Virus record (IMG/VR): IMGVR_UViG_3300034107_000314
Span: 1-64,000 of that record
Source: a virus
Reading direction: 5' to 3' (one strand)
Length of the DNA stretch: 64,000 bases
The position numbers and the translations under genes were made by a program. This document shows, one piece after another, positions 10,013-22,000 of this stretch (position 1 is its first letter; each line of letters starts with the position of its first letter). Under the pieces are notes generated by a model that did not search any database, was not told the origin of the DNA, and worked only from the letters and a program-made list of their open reading frames with translations.

Positions 10013-13000
10013 ATGGCTCAAAAGTTCACAATAACTGCTGAATTAAACTTACAAACTAAAAATTTAAGTCAGGTTGTCAACAATTTAAAGCAGCAGTTCC
10101 AAGGGGCCAATTTAAATATTAAAATTAAAGATTTGGCCGCTGCTGAATCTTCAGTTCGTAATATTTCTAAAGGTGCTAAAGATGCTCAAAAATCTTTCTC
10201 TTCTTTAGGTGGAAGTATAGCGGCAGCAGCAAAACGCTTCTCGGCTATTACTCTTGCCACAGGAACCTTCGTTGGCTTAACTAGAGCTATTAAAAATTCT
10301 ATTGGTGCAGCTATTGAATTCGACAGAGAAATGATAAAAATTTCTCAAGCGACTGGAAAAACAGTTAGCCAATTACAAAGCTTAAAAAATGAAGTTGGTA
10401 GTGTAGCATCTACTTTTGGTGTTTCATCTAAAGAACTTATAGAAGCTGCTAGAAATTTAACTCAAGCTGGCTTTGCCGCTGATAAAGTTTCTGGGTCATT
10501 AAAATTATTAGCCCAGACTGACTTAGCAGCTACATTCGATTCTATCGCTGATACCACAGAAGGCGTGATCGCAGTTTTGAGTCAGTTCGGTAGACAAGCT
10601 ATGCAATCGGGTACTGAAGTACAGTTCCTTGAGAAGTCTTTATCTGCAATTAATCAAGTTTCTAAAGAATTTGCTGTTGAGTCTGGAGACTTAATCACAG
10701 CTATTAGAACTACAGGTTCTGCTTTCGAAACTGCTGGCGGTAGTCTTGATGAATTAATTGCATTATTTACATCGGTTAGAGCAACAACACGCGAATCGGC
10801 TGAGAGTATCGCAACGGGTTTTAGAACAATCTTTACAAGAACTCAACGTCTTGATACAATTAACAATCTTAAAAAATTGGGAATTGAATTACAGGATGCT
10901 GAGGGTAAATTCGTTGGCCCGATGGAAGCTGTTAAAAGATTAAGTATAGCCCTCAATACTATTGATCCTAAAGATTTTAGATTCAATCTCATCGTCGAAC
11001 AGTTAGGTGGATTTAGACAAGTTTCTAAAGTTATTCCGCTTATTCAACAATTTGCCACTGCTCAAAAAGCTCTTAGTGTAGCGCAGGGCGCTAGTGGTTC
11101 GTTGGCAAAAGATGCCGCAACCGCACAACAATCATTGTCAGTACAAATACAAAAGACAAGAGAAGAATTTTCTAGATTTATTCGTGAACTAACCGAGAGT
11201 AAAACCTTTAAGGATACTGTCGGCTTTTTGCTAGACATGGCTAACGCTTTTATTAAAGTGGCAGATACGTTAAAGCCATTGATACCTATGATTGCTGGAT
11301 TTGGCGCTATAAAATTAGGCCAGAGTTTGCTTCCGGGTATACAGTCACTCGTAGGAGCTAAGAAAAAATCCCAAGGCGGTAGAGTTCATGCCTTTGCTAG
11401 TGGTGGCGTTGTTCCCGGTCACGGTAATGGTGACACAGTTCCGGCTATGCTTACTCCGGGCGAGTTTGTTATTAGAAAAAGTTCTGTTAAGAAATTGGGT
11501 GCTGATAATTTAGCTAGAGCTAATAAATATGGCATAGGTGGCGAAGTACAATATTATAAAGAAGCTGGCGAAGTAAAAGAAAACGACCCCAACAAAAGAG
11601 ATATATCCAAGGTTCAAGAAAATATCAAAGCTGTAAAGTATACAACACAAGAAAGAGCGGAATCTAAAAATATCGCAGAAGGCGATTTGCCGATGGTGGG
11701 GAAAAAGGGAGAAACAAAAAAGAAAGCTATACCATTTGATATCGGTGCAGCGTTCTTAAGACCGGGAGGTAGAAAAGCAGACACCACTGGCTTTGTACCT
11801 ATACCAAAAGACCAAGAGATAGCTCAAGCAGCATCTAGCACAATATTAGGCGAAAAATTCTATCAAGGTTTTAAAGATTCAGACAAAGAAGGCGAAAGAG
11901 GTGTATATTATAAATTACACTCTAGGTCACTCGCTGATCCCGCCTCAACACAAATAGAAAGTAAAATACAAAGTAAAGTCATTGAAGCTGTTGATGAGTC
12001 TGCTGATATAGTTTCAAATATGACAGGCGTCAAAGCTGACGATGCTCAACTAGGAAAAATATTAAAAAAGGCAAACATAGATCAAGTTAGTGGTAATATC
12101 TTTGAAGCCATGTTGCTTAATTTAAATGCTCCATTTGACTCAGCAGATACTTCTTCAGTTTCTTTTGACTTTAAAGAAGGTTTAGGAAATGTAGCTGGTC
12201 TATTTGACGATGCCCAAAGCTTAGTTTCAAATCCTACAGATGCCAGAAATTCTTTCACAACAGATTCTATTAAAAAAATTGCTCCAAAAATTACAAACTT
12301 AGTAAAAGAAGAAGTGGACAAAGTAGATCTTAAACAGCTTACTGCTGAAAAAATACCATATTTAATAAATGCGGATAAAACAGGCGGGGGTCTTCGTTTG
12401 TCAGATTACACTTCTTTAACTGGTAAAAAAAGTGCAACAACTGATGAGATTCAAGCAAGTTTAAATAAAGCTGGATATACTCTAAAACCCACAACAAAGG
12501 GTAGATATTCTATTGTCAAAGGGGTAGCAGAAGATGAAGAATTTGCAATGGGTGGCTCTCCATCAGGCTCAGACACTGTTCCAGCCATGCTTACTCCCGG
12601 CGAATTCGTTATTAATAAAAAGTCTGCTCAAAAAATTGGTAGCTCTGCTTTAAATAAAATGAATAAAGTTGGTAAGTTTGCCGATGGTGGCCCCGTTCAA
12701 TATTTAAATCCGGGTGGAAATGTTGGAAAGTTTGGGAAAGTTTCGGGCGCAACTGCTCTTGGTGGAGCTAAAGCTAGCCCGTTCCAAGCGTACTCAACTA
12801 AGGCTGCTGGGTTTAACCCGCCTCCATCAGGTCCACCAAATAACCCTAGCTCCAACGCTGCCGCCTCTCAAGCTAGTCAAGCTTTACAAGAAGTTGGAAC
12901 AGCTGCAACATCGCTAAAAGATCAGTTAAACGCAGTGATCGAATCAACTTCAAACGCTGGGGCTGGAATTTTTCTTTTAGGATCTGCGATCTCTTCGGTC

Positions 13001-16000
13001 ACTGCTCAAATGTCAGGTATGGACAAAGCATATGCCGATAGTATTACAGCATTCACTGGAACCTTTTCTACAATATATGGTATTGGACAGTCATTAAAAA
13101 CTACTGGTGCTAGCTTTGCTGCGAATATAATTACTAATAAAAGATATAAAGATTCTATTGATAAAGATACCCAAGCCTTAAACGCTCACAGTAAAGCCCT
13201 GAGTGCTGATAGTGGAACTCCGGGGGGTGGTGGAAATGATAAATATGTTGCTAAGTTCACTACAGCTCTTAAAATTGCTGATGGGGCTATCACGGGCTTT
13301 GCAATTGCTTCTGCTGCTCAGTCGGCTATAGTTGCTTATCAAACTGCTAAAGCGGAGAAAGAAGCTGATAAGCTTAGTAAGGCTATGGATAACTTTACTA
13401 AGAATCTAAGCAATGAGGCAGAGGTTCGTTCAGGAATGAACAGAACTTTACTCGCTTCCGAGAAAGCCCAAGCAAGGGCGAATGCAGCTAGTGGTACGGG
13501 TGCAATGGCGGGTGGTGGAATTGGGGCATTGATAGGAGGCGCTCTTGGTAGTTTGGCTGGTCCAGTTGGCGCTCAAATCGGCGCTACTCTTGGTAGCAGC
13601 ATCGGAACAACCATAGGAGCAGAGTTCTCTAACTCTTTTGATCAAGCTAAAGTTACGCAAGCTGCAACTCAATTAAGCGATGCTTTCTTGACCTCAACAC
13701 GGGGCGTAGACTCTCTTAATAAGTTTATGACAAACATAGACAAAGCAAGCACTGGCGATGTCGAGAAAGAATTTGGAAAAGTTTCAGTAGAGCTTGCAAG
13801 AGCGCAAACAGCTTTAAACTCTTTTGATCCTAAAGTTCTTGAAACTGGTTCTGAAATAATGAAGGCTCAATTTAATAAAGCCGCAGAAACAGTTGCTAAT
13901 TTTCAAAATGGACTTGATAAATTAACTGGCGCTCTCATTGGAAAATACGCTAAAGATATTCAAACAGCTGCATCTGTTGGAAAAATATTAGATATTCAAC
14001 CCTTTGTAGATAAATTTACAGCTGGCAAATCTCAGGAAATTAAAGCTAAATATGCGCCACAAATCGAAAGGGCAAAAACTCCAGTTGAAAAAGGTGAACT
14101 GCAAAAACTTGGAAATCAAGAATTAGCAAAAGCAACCGCAGAATATCAAAAGACTTTACTGCAAGTTAAGTTACAAACTCTAGCTCAAGAACGTGCATTA
14201 GTTTTAGAAAGACAGACCAGAGAAAAGATTATCGGTACGTTAAATGAAGAAATTGCACTGAGAGCAACTCTTGAAAGATTTAATGCAAGCGTTGAAAAGG
14301 CTAGTAGAGCTTCTGATCAATTGGATGCCGCTTTTAGTGATAGCGTTCAGGGACTCAAGTCATCTGCCCCAGATCCTTCTGTGTTCGATATGGAATTCCC
14401 AGATACTAGTTCATTAAATGAAGCAATGTCTGTATTGAGTTCTGTGGGGCCGATTGGAGAGAAATTAGCTACGAGCTTACTAGACTTAAATAAAATTTCA
14501 TTAGGCTTAGGGCCAGCTCTTGAAGCTTTAACGGCTAAGAGTTTTGGTAGTGGTAATATTGATGACGAAATTAAAAAAGTTGTACAAGACGCTTTTGGCG
14601 TAGATGTTGGAAGTGCTGTTGGCGAAAGATTAGTAAAAATTATCAGTGAGCAATTTAAAGGCGTCGATCAAGAAAAAGGTGGGGTTCAGGGCGCGATTGA
14701 CCCTAAGAAAATTAAAGAACAGTTCGAAGGACTTGCTAAAGAGATCAGAGAAAAGGGCAAAGGTATTGCCACTGCCCTCAATGAAGCTGATAATAAAAGA
14801 AGAGCTATCGCGGATAAGATTAATGAGAGTGAGAAAAGAAAATTAGACCTGACTAATCAAAGTATTGATTCCTATCAAAGATTAGTTGAATCTGTTGCTC
14901 AAGCTCAAGGTAGGCCAGTTTCCTTGCTTGAGAAGAACTCTATGAGATTTGCTAAGCAAGTTGCTCTTCTTGGTAAAAACGCTAATAAAAGTATTCCGCA
15001 AATTGGTAAAGATCTTAGCAATGCTAGAAAGTCTCTTAGCTCTGGGCAATTTAAAAATGATCCTATGAAGCAAGCAGAGGTTTCTCGTCAAGCTTCTAGA
15101 TTACAAGAATCTCTCAAGAACTTAGCTGATCAATCTGGTAGAACAAAAGATACACTTAATGAATTAGAAAAATTCAAAGCTCAAAGAGAACAAATACAGC
15201 AAAATTTAACTGACTATGCTTTTGGTACTACAGAAGATAGACAAGGAAAAGATGAGGTAGCGGCAGCGACTAACCAAGCACTTCAAACGGGTGATATCAA
15301 TTCTATTGAAGGCCCAATGAGAAAAGAAGTTCTTGGAATGTTGGATAGCATGGGCGAATTTGGCAAGCAAGCTAAAAAGCAATTAACAGCTAATTATTTT
15401 GCGGGTCAAGGAAATCAACAACTTGCACAAGCAGCTCTAGCTGAATCATCTACTCCAGAACAAGCTTTGATTGGTGAATTATCAACTATTTACCAACAAG
15501 AAATTGCTGCTCAAAAAGAATTGATGGCTTTAGAGAATAGTTATAGCCAAGATCAGATAGCTGAATATCAAAAAATTACTAATCAGATCGCAACATTAAA
15601 TCAAACCCTTGCAGATACGTTAGCTGAGGTTAGAGCGCCAGCAGATAAAGCTGTTGCAGCGGTTGGAGCGCCAGTTCCAAAATTAACTACTGATACTATT
15701 GACGCTGAAACAACTAAAATCAATGGGCAGCTTAAATTATTAGACGCTTCAATTATAACATTCACTGCAAACATTGATAAGATTAATGCTGTTCTTGCTA
15801 AAGTAGAGACTCAGAAAAAAGCACAAGGCGGCTTAATATATAAAGCTGATGGTGGGAATATATTCCAGCCAAAGGGAACTGATACTGTTCCTGCAATGCT
15901 TACGCCGGGTGAATTCGTAATGAAGAAAAGTGCAGTTGATAGAATTGGCGCTGGTAATCTTAGTGCTATGAATAAAGGTTATGCTAAGGGTGGGAAAGTT

Positions 16001-19000
16001 GGTTACTACGCTGATGGTGGATTAGTTGACCCTAAAGTACAAGAGCGTATAGACAAAGCTAAAACAGAAGAAGAAAAATATGACCTTGCCAAAGGATATG
16101 CTAATTCTAAAAAGAATGCAATAGATATCAAAACTGAACAGCCCGGCGCTTTTGGTAGATTGATGGGAAGAAAAGCTGAGCCAGATTATAGCTCTTTGAA
16201 AAAAATGATGATAGGCGTAGGCAAAAAGGCAGATGGGTCTTATGAAAATCAAGTTTCATTAGAATCAATATTAAAAGGTGGAGCTGCAAATTTATTTAAG
16301 ACCAAAGAAGGGTTCCAAGGTGGCGATGTATTTGCTAGGGAATTATCTGATGACGACCAAGCCAGAGCTTTAGCTTTCACAGATGCTTCTTCGGGTGCTA
16401 TTCCTAGTTTTGGTAGGGGTGTATTACAAGGTATGACATCTATACCATTCGTAGATATTGCATCTATTATTGGTAAAGGTATGGGTATAGACATAGATAA
16501 ATTAGAATGGCAAGGAAAGCCAATAGGCAGTCTAAGTAAAGCTAGCTTATATGATGTAGTTGCTAGAAGTTATTTACCACCAGCTCCAACTGATGAAAAT
16601 TCAAAATACTGGGAAGACTGGGGTCTTGAAGGTGGTAAACTACTCAATCCTCTTGAATGGTTAACTGGATCTGTTGCCGCTGGAGCCGGATCAAAATTAA
16701 TGAAGTTTGTTGCTACTAAAGGTATTGTAGGTAGAACAGTAGCTAAGGCTGCAACTAGTGGAAGTAGCTTTATCTTTAAAGCTATTGATAATGTTATAAG
16801 CGCCCCTTTTAAAGCGATTGGTGGAGTGGTTAAAAAGGGATTGGGTATGGGTGCTAAAAAGGGTGGTTCTGAGTTAATTCAAGAAGGTGGAGAAGCTGTA
16901 TTAAAAAGTTCTATAGATGCTCCATTAAAGAGATTAACTGCGGATCAAATCAAAGAAAAAGTTGCAAAAGAAGCTATAGAAAAAGAAGCAAAAGAAAAAG
17001 CTGCAAAAGAATTAGCCGAAAAGCAAACAAAAGAAACAGCAGAACAAGTACAGAAGCAAGCAGCTTTAGAGGCAGAACAGAAAAAGGCTTTAGAACAAAC
17101 AAAGAAACAAAAAGCTCAAGACTCTGCTGAAAATATTAAAAAGGAAAAAGGGTCTGATACGACTATGGATGAGGATTGGGCTAAGGCTCAAGCAGAAGGT
17201 AAAACTATCAAACCTCAAGGTGGAAGTGCAGTAAAGGGCGCGATGATACTCTCCGCTGGAATTTCTGCGGCAGTTACACCAGAAATGGCTACGCCTACTG
17301 TTGCGCCTCCAATTGCTCCATCCCAACTAGAAACTCCTCCAGAAATGGCAGCTCCAGTAACTGAAGCAGCACCTGTAGCTGAAGTTAAACCAGCTGAAAC
17401 TGCTCCTGCTACCACAGAAGAAGCTAAAAAGAAAAAGAAGAAACGTAGAAGAGGTGTGAACCCTAATGCTATGATGCCTATGATGGGCATGGGCATACCT
17501 AATTGGATACAACAGGCTACAGCTCAGGCTCAGGCAGCACAACAGAAAGCTCAAGGCGATTGGTTTAATTTTATGAATCAAGGGCCGCAAGTTATTGCTG
17601 GTCCGGGATTTAGATATTTTGCATCTGGTGGCATGGCTAAAGGTACTGATACTGTTCCTGCTATGCTTACTCCCGGTGAATTTGTTATGAATAAATCTGC
17701 TGTTGATAAGCACGGCGTTGGAATGATGCAGCATTTAAATTCAGGTGGAGAAGTTAAATATTTATCTGGGGGCAGTTTTGTTGGACCACAACAACCAGAA
17801 GATGATTATAATTTAAGTAGAAGCGAAATGACTAGTGAATCAATCAGAACAGGATTGTCTCCTTCTGAACTGAGCGATCAAAGAGATAAATACACAGCAA
17901 AAAGGGATGCTGAAAGAGCTAAAGCAAAAAGTATAATGGATAAAATCCAAAAGGACAAAGCGGATAAAGCTAGTGCAGCAAAAGCTCAATCTGCGGCAGG
18001 AGCTGCTGTTGGAGGCATACTTGATCCTAGTTCTGGATTTGCTAGCTGGGATAAAAATAATAAATTCCTACCTCCGGGAATGGGTCCATCATCGACTCCA
18101 GCTCCAGCCGCTACTGCTGCTCCAGCTAGTCCTGCACAACCCGCTAGAAATGAAAATGCCCAAAGAACACTAGCTTCAAGAAATAAAAGAAGGTCTGGTT
18201 CGGGCGATATTAATGTTGGTAGCATGGCAAATAACGCTATGGTAAACGCTGGACAACAACAAGGTCCGGGATCTTTAAACGCTCTAAGAGAAGTAGCTCA
18301 AAGAAGAGCGTCTGAAGGTAAGCCTCCTGCAACACCCGCAATAACCCCTCCTGCTGCCGCTGCTGGTGCTGCTGGTGCTGCTGCCGCTGCAATGACCCCT
18401 ACTGCTCCTGTTGCTGGCGCAGCCGCTACTGGTGCTGCTGGGGCAGCTGCCGCTCCTGAAGCTCCAAGAAGACCTTCTACGCAAAAGGGTGGAGGTCCGA
18501 TGAGAGATAGAGCAATTCAAGCGAATGCTGCTATGAAGGCTAATAGAATGGGTTTTCAACAAATGATGATGAATCGTAATAGACCAATGACCCGCTCACA
18601 AATGATGGCTGGGGGTGGAGCTGCTAATCCAGCTGCTGAACAACAAGCACAACAAGCGGCGGGTGGTCAAGGGGCTGGAACCAAAGAAGGACAAGCTGCC
18701 CAACAGTTACAAAACTCAGATACACAAGCGGCTAAGGGTGGTGGTAATGCACCAGATATGAGCGCTTTTGCTTCTAGTGTAGAATCCCTTAATCAAGTTG
18801 CTACAACCTTCTCTACTTTTACTGAAACCCTATCCAACCTTGCAAAATCTTTTTCTGGATTAACAGTGACGCATACAGTGACAGTTGACGGTAGTATAAA
18901 TGTTAATGGGGTTAATGCCACTACTATATCAGATTTAATTTCCAAGAATTTAACAGCAGTAATTGGCGCAGAAGTAACAAAACAAATCAATTCTATTAAG

Positions 19001-19006
19001 AAGTAA
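10013..19006 (+). CDS. Tail tape measure protein, 2997 residues
   Basis: It sets tail length and is ejected ahead of DNA. The N-terminal 400 residues hold the PhageMin_Tail region (EFDREMIKISQATGKTVSQL, then FGVSSKELIEAARNLTQAGF). Four copies of a small module with core DTVPAMLTPGEFV lie near 11432, 12572, 15881 and 17647, each followed by a K-S-A/V helix and a Gly-rich YY or YL turn. A glycine-zipper hydrophobic stretch is coded near 13490-13630. Long coiled coils and Lys/Glu- then Ala/Pro-rich linkers fill the rest. At 0.15 nm per residue it predicts a ~450 nm tail. Start ATG 10013 follows AGGAAT. Confidence 0.95.
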   Translation: MAQKFTITAELNLQTKNLSQVVNNLKQQFQGANLNIKIKDLAAAESSVRNISKGAKDAQKSFSSLGGSIAAAAKRFSAITLATGTFVGLTRAIKNSIGAAIEFDREMIKISQATGKTVSQLQSLKNEVGSVASTFGVSSKELIEAARNLTQAGFAADKVSGSLKLLAQTDLAATFDSIADTTEGVIAVLSQFGRQAMQSGTEVQFLEKSLSAINQVSKEFAVESGDLITAIRTTGSAFETAGGSLDELIALFTSVRATTRESAESIATGFRTIFTRTQRLDTINNLKKLGIELQDAEGKFVGPMEAVKRLSIALNTIDPKDFRFNLIVEQLGGFRQVSKVIPLIQQFATAQKALSVAQGASGSLAKDAATAQQSLSVQIQKTREEFSRFIRELTESKTFKDTVGFLLDMANAFIKVADTLKPLIPMIAGFGAIKLGQSLLPGIQSLVGAKKKSQGGRVHAFASGGVVPGHGNGDTVPAMLTPGEFVIRKSSVKKLGADNLARANKYGIGGEVQYYKEAGEVKENDPNKRDISKVQENIKAVKYTTQERAESKNIAEGDLPMVGKKGETKKKAIPFDIGAAFLRPGGRKADTTGFVPIPKDQEIAQAASSTILGEKFYQGFKDSDKEGERGVYYKLHSRSLADPASTQIESKIQSKVIEAVDESADIVSNMTGVKADDAQLGKILKKANIDQVSGNIFEAMLLNLNAPFDSADTSSVSFDFKEGLGNVAGLFDDAQSLVSNPTDARNSFTTDSIKKIAPKITNLVKEEVDKVDLKQLTAEKIPYLINADKTGGGLRLSDYTSLTGKKSATTDEIQASLNKAGYTLKPTTKGRYSIVKGVAEDEEFAMGGSPSGSDTVPAMLTPGEFVINKKSAQKIGSSALNKMNKVGKFADGGPVQYLNPGGNVGKFGKVSGATALGGAKASPFQAYSTKAAGFNPPPSGPPNNPSSNAAASQASQALQEVGTAATSLKDQLNAVIESTSNAGAGIFLLGSAISSVTAQMSGMDKAYADSITAFTGTFSTIYGIGQSLKTTGASFAANIITNKRYKDSIDKDTQALNAHSKALSADSGTPGGGGNDKYVAKFTTALKIADGAITGFAIASAAQSAIVAYQTAKAEKEADKLSKAMDNFTKNLSNEAEVRSGMNRTLLASEKAQARANAASGTGAMAGGGIGALIGGALGSLAGPVGAQIGATLGSSIGTTIGAEFSNSFDQAKVTQAATQLSDAFLTSTRGVDSLNKFMTNIDKASTGDVEKEFGKVSVELARAQTALNSFDPKVLETGSEIMKAQFNKAAETVANFQNGLDKLTGALIGKYAKDIQTAASVGKILDIQPFVDKFTAGKSQEIKAKYAPQIERAKTPVEKGELQKLGNQELAKATAEYQKTLLQVKLQTLAQERALVLERQTREKIIGTLNEEIALRATLERFNASVEKASRASDQLDAAFSDSVQGLKSSAPDPSVFDMEFPDTSSLNEAMSVLSSVGPIGEKLATSLLDLNKISLGLGPALEALTAKSFGSGNIDDEIKKVVQDAFGVDVGSAVGERLVKIISEQFKGVDQEKGGVQGAIDPKKIKEQFEGLAKEIREKGKGIATALNEADNKRRAIADKINESEKRKLDLTNQSIDSYQRLVESVAQAQGRPVSLLEKNSMRFAKQVALLGKNANKSIPQIGKDLSNARKSLSSGQFKNDPMKQAEVSRQASRLQESLKNLADQSGRTKDTLNELEKFKAQREQIQQNLTDYAFGTTEDRQGKDEVAAATNQALQTGDINSIEGPMRKEVLGMLDSMGEFGKQAKKQLTANYFAGQGNQQLAQAALAESSTPEQALIGELSTIYQQEIAAQKELMALENSYSQDQIAEYQKITNQIATLNQTLADTLAEVRAPADKAVAAVGAPVPKLTTDTIDAETTKINGQLKLLDASIITFTANIDKINAVLAKVETQKKAQGGLIYKADGGNIFQPKGTDTVPAMLTPGEFVMKKSAVDRIGAGNLSAMNKGYAKGGKVGYYADGGLVDPKVQERIDKAKTEEEKYDLAKGYANSKKNAIDIKTEQPGAFGRLMGRKAEPDYSSLKKMMIGVGKKADGSYENQVSLESILKGGAANLFKTKEGFQGGDVFARELSDDDQARALAFTDASSGAIPSFGRGVLQGMTSIPFVDIASIIGKGMGIDIDKLEWQGKPIGSLSKASLYDVVARSYLPPAPTDENSKYWEDWGLEGGKLLNPLEWLTGSVAAGAGSKLMKFVATKGIVGRTVAKAATSGSSFIFKAIDNVISAPFKAIGGVVKKGLGMGAKKGGSELIQEGGEAVLKSSIDAPLKRLTADQIKEKVAKEAIEKEAKEKAAKELAEKQTKETAEQVQKQAALEAEQKKALEQTKKQKAQDSAENIKKEKGSDTTMDEDWAKAQAEGKTIKPQGGSAVKGAMILSAGISAAVTPEMATPTVAPPIAPSQLETPPEMAAPVTEAAPVAEVKPAETAPATTEEAKKKKKKRRRGVNPNAMMPMMGMGIPNWIQQATAQAQAAQQKAQGDWFNFMNQGPQVIAGPGFRYFASGGMAKGTDTVPAMLTPGEFVMNKSAVDKHGVGMMQHLNSGGEVKYLSGGSFVGPQQPEDDYNLSRSEMTSESIRTGLSPSELSDQRDKYTAKRDAERAKAKSIMDKIQKDKADKASAAKAQSAAGAAVGGILDPSSGFASWDKNNKFLPPGMGPSSTPAPAATAAPASPAQPARNENAQRTLASRNKRRSGSGDINVGSMANNAMVNAGQQQGPGSLNALREVAQRRASEGKPPATPAITPPAAAAGAAGAAAAAMTPTAPVAGAAATGAAGAAAAPEAPRRPSTQKGGGPMRDRAIQANAAMKANRMGFQQMMMNRNRPMTRSQMMAGGGAANPAAEQQAQQAAGGQGAGTKEGQAAQQLQNSDTQAAKGGGNAPDMSAFASSVESLNQVATTFSTFTETLSNLAKSFSGLTVTHTVTVDGSINVNGVNATTISDLISKNLTAVIGAEVTKQINSIKK

Positions 19007-19011
19007 TATAT

Positions 19012-22000
19012 ATGGACCACAAAACATCAGCTAGAGGATTAGGATTAAATATAAGAGGATTAGATGTTAGATCTGGAATTCTAAGCACAATGCCACTTAG
19101 AGTTCAGGCTGAAAATGCCACATATATACCTCATAAAAATAATACAGATTTTACAGTTTCTAACCCAGCTCTTATTAACTATACTCCTTCTGGCATTGCT
19201 AATATTATATTAAATGATTTTTCTTCTAATAAATATGATTCATTTTTTTCATCAAACCAAGGTAAAAATTCTAATGAATATGAACTAGAATGTAGTTGGT
19301 ATATTAACGATATAGATATTGAAGATGATATAGCTATTGTTGGCACTAGAGACTGGACTAGTACTGAGAAATATACCACTATTAAATATTATCCAACTAT
19401 AGTATCTACCGATGTAATATCAAATGTAGCTATACAAAAGACTGAAGACGTAGAAGATAATATAGTCACTTGTAATATATATAACTGGACTGTGAATTGG
19501 GCCACTGCGAGCTTGACATATGGTTCAGGTTATGTTATTATCAACAGTTTTAATTGTGATGGTTCGCAAACTACAACCCCTATATACTTGCCCCCCGGAA
19601 GCACGGGTTCTTTATCTTCCTCTTCTACCGCTAAACCTACATATAGTTTAAATGGTTCTTGGACTAACGACCCCTTAGATCCGGGTGGATTTATTAATTC
19701 AGGACTTTTATCTAGTGAAACAATTACTACTAGTTGTCCAATAGATACGTATAGATACACAGACACTAATTATAGAAATAGAAAATACTGTTTAAAAAAT
19801 ACATTTTCTCATTACGTTCCCAATGCAGATTATCCTGATATCGATGTGTTTACATATTTTAATATTAAAAATTTAAATAGTATTTTTCAAAAACCAAAAT
19901 ATTTAAACAACAGACCCGCAGATAAAAATGTTCAAGGCAATCAATTAAGCTCTAATACTCCATTAGGTAAATACCCAACATATCCTAAAGAATTTCCAGA
20001 CTATAGTGATATTTTCATCCAAGTTGATTACGTCAAATCCACGGGTGGTCTTAGTACCTTAACGGATAATATAGTTATTACATCTGGCATGGATAGTAGG
20101 TATATATATACATTTGGTGGATTTTTAAGTTATAGCGACTATACATTAAAATGCTCTACCCTATCTAGATCTAATTATAGTACAAAATCTAAAGATCTTA
20201 TAGCAGATGATGAAGACTATAAATGGTATATGGTTTATAGAGATACTTCGGGGGATTATGAGTTCTTGACATTGAGTTCATATATTATTCCAAGTTCAGT
20301 ATTAACAACTTCTGCATTAAATACTAATTTTAGTAAAGTCCCCCTAGTTGATAATAGATTTCATAAAATCTTTAATCCTCCTGTAGATATTGGCAATAAA
20401 TTAGATCCTACGACTGGAGGCACATATCTAGTAGAAAATAGTGTGATATCAGCCGATAGTATCAAAGTTATTAAAGTTGCTAATTATGGAAATTGTGGCA
20501 AAGTTGATATATATACTAAAAAGAACGGTAATGTATTGTCAATTAGCGGAAATCAAATTACCTCATCGGGACATGGATTGAATACGGGCGATTCGATAAA
20601 GATTACTTCTGCGTTAAATTCAACATCTGGATTAACACCGTTTAATGGCATAAGATATGTTAGTGGAGTATCTTCTGATAAGTTTGCTATATATTTAGAT
20701 CAAAACTTTAAAACTCCAATTAGTGGAACTGTAAGATCAACAAGCGGTATATTATGGAGTGCATTAGATAAGAGCAACTGGAAGTATAACGGAACTCTAT
20801 ATTCGCCTCAAGGTAAAAATGGATATGGGTTTTCTTCAAAATTAAGATTGGTATCTGAGACAGGTGTTGAATCTTCTAATATCGTTGATCGTGCAATAGA
20901 ATCTAGCACTACTGATGACACATTTACTAAACCTCAAGCATATTTAAATAGCTGGGTTTCGTGGAATAATTTTTATCCATTCGAAAGGGCTACATCTAGC
21001 GAAGCTTCAATAACATTAGAGAATGGGAATAAATTTGGTGCAGACTGCCAAATCTCTAAAGTTTCAGATAATAATTATGTATTAATGATTACAGAACCGG
21101 GGGCAGAAGTATCTTTTAAAATATTTGATGATTTCATCATATCAAGTCAAAGCACTTCTCCAACACAATCTACAGAACCTTTGCCAAATAATCAATTTGT
21201 AATACCTAATTTTCTTCCGCAGGGCAGAGTGCATTTTTACAAAATGACAAAATCTCCATATTCTATTGAATATATGACATCAGTAGCAGCAACTGGCAAT
21301 CCTTGGAAAGCATATGAAGATCTTAATCAGGCACATAAAAGTAAATCTAATATAGATAGCTATACTAATTATCCAATTTCTGTAGAAAAAGTAAAATCTA
21401 ATTATTCAATAACTTATGATAATTATTGGCTTGGTGCTAAATACTATAGTTGGAAAAATAGTCAATACATCTTAGATACTACTTATGGCATCGAAGTACC
21501 TGATCAATCTAATAGCATTAATCGTTATGCCTTTTCAGATAGTTTTGGAAAAGCCGCCGCCTTTGATTTAGATGCTTCGAATAACCATTTATATTGTGTT
21601 GCAACAACAAATGTAAAAAATAGTGATTACAAAAACAGTCTTAGAGTATTTGAAGTAGATTGTTTAGCTGAAGCTTTTAGTATAAATTTAACTAATACTG
21701 GAATTTCATCTTTAAGTGGAATTAGCAATCAGTCTTCATTCTTTTCGTCTCTTGCTCAAGAACACTCTAATGAAATATCTAAATACGGATCAAATGTGGA
21801 TTTTGATGACAGTCGATTAATAATTGGCTGGCCATCTGACAAAAGAGGATTAGAGTATTTATATATTTATGATAGAATTGGATCTGGATATGAACCAATC
21901 CAAACAATTACTAGCGGTGGAAATAATAATTTTGGAGAATATTTTGTTGCAGATAATGATTTCTTGGTTACAAATAGATATTCCGATATTGATGACTCTG

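Noticed and set aside
17090-17734. Overlapping minus-strand reading frames inside the tape measure gene
   Set aside because: Low-complexity Ala/Pro/Lys coding on the plus strand produces long antisense frames; they lack ribosome sites and recognised domains.
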